Shown here piece after piece: positions 21,884 to 21,910 of a stretch of 21,910 bases of DNA. A model generated the notes under the pieces. The model saw only the letters and a program-made list of their open reading frames with translations. It made no database searches and was not told where the DNA came from. The stretch is taken from NCBI GenBank assembly GCA_045117315.1, contig JBGUNJ010000141.1, positions 1 to 21,910 on the forward strand, in the 5' to 3' direction. The DNA is from CAG-791 sp045117315 (GTDB lineage Bacteria > Bacillota > Clostridia > Lachnospirales > Lachnospiraceae). The position numbers and the translations under genes are program-made. The stretch's first letter is position 1, and every line of letters begins with the position of its first letter.

Positions 21884-21910
21884 CCGAGTGGAACGGCGTT
21901 CGCCCCATTC

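Noticed and set aside
21570..21908. 112-codon minus-strand frame at the right edge
   Set aside because: It overlaps the TAXI signal peptide in another frame, which has a strong ribosome binding site and a clear lipoprotein start.

Overview
The window reads as chromosomal DNA from an anaerobic Gram-positive Clostridia, most like Lachnospiraceae. The reasons are strong AGGAGG-type ribosome binding sites, lipoprotein-anchored binding proteins (ModA, TAXI, VanY), a TRAP-TAXI importer, and long secreted repeat proteins with Flg_new-like, Ig-like and fn3-like modules. The genus cannot be fixed from sequence alone.

Layout. Bases 2-532 hold the 3' end of a sugar ABC transporter binding protein, closed by a terminator. 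Bases 758-2323 encode a MATE efflux pump. Bases 2331-7956 (minus strand) encode two paralogous exported proteins, each ending in a GH114-like (polygalactosaminidase-type) TIM-barrel behind the same Ig-like/Big_2-like/fn3-like core but with different stalks; the surrounding DNA is rich in tandem repeats. Bases 8481-16200 form a molybdenum region in which all genes lie on the minus strand. In transcription order these are a single-domain ModE-like regulator, a MoeA-related molybdopterin-binding protein with a C-terminal four-cysteine motif, moaC, moaA, mog, then modA, modB and modC. Bases 16421-17335 (plus) encode an EamA/DMT permease. Bases 17744-21657 (minus) encode a VanY-type D,D-carboxypeptidase lipoprotein, a fused TRAP permease and its TAXI binding lipoprotein.

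How they work together. ModABC imports molybdate; MoaA and MoaC make cyclic pyranopterin monophosphate, and Mog and the MoeA-like protein act at the metal-insertion end. MoaD, MoaE and any molybdoenzyme must lie elsewhere. Two 26-bp palindromes (15495-15520 and 16120-16145) share the arms CCGTTC-N14-GAACGG. Each sits 8-9 bases downstream of a good -10 box, one ahead of the MoeA-like/moa operon and one ahead of modE. A degenerate third copy lies upstream of modA. These are the best candidates for a ModE operator of this lineage.

The most unusual sequence structures are a roughly 11-copy 16-20 bp tandem array running into the start of the first GH114-like gene, three 69-bp tandem repeats between mog and modA, and related GCATTGC...GCAATGC hairpins at 8481, 16360 and in part 17667. 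I saw no CRISPR array, tRNA, rRNA, insertion sequence or phage gene.
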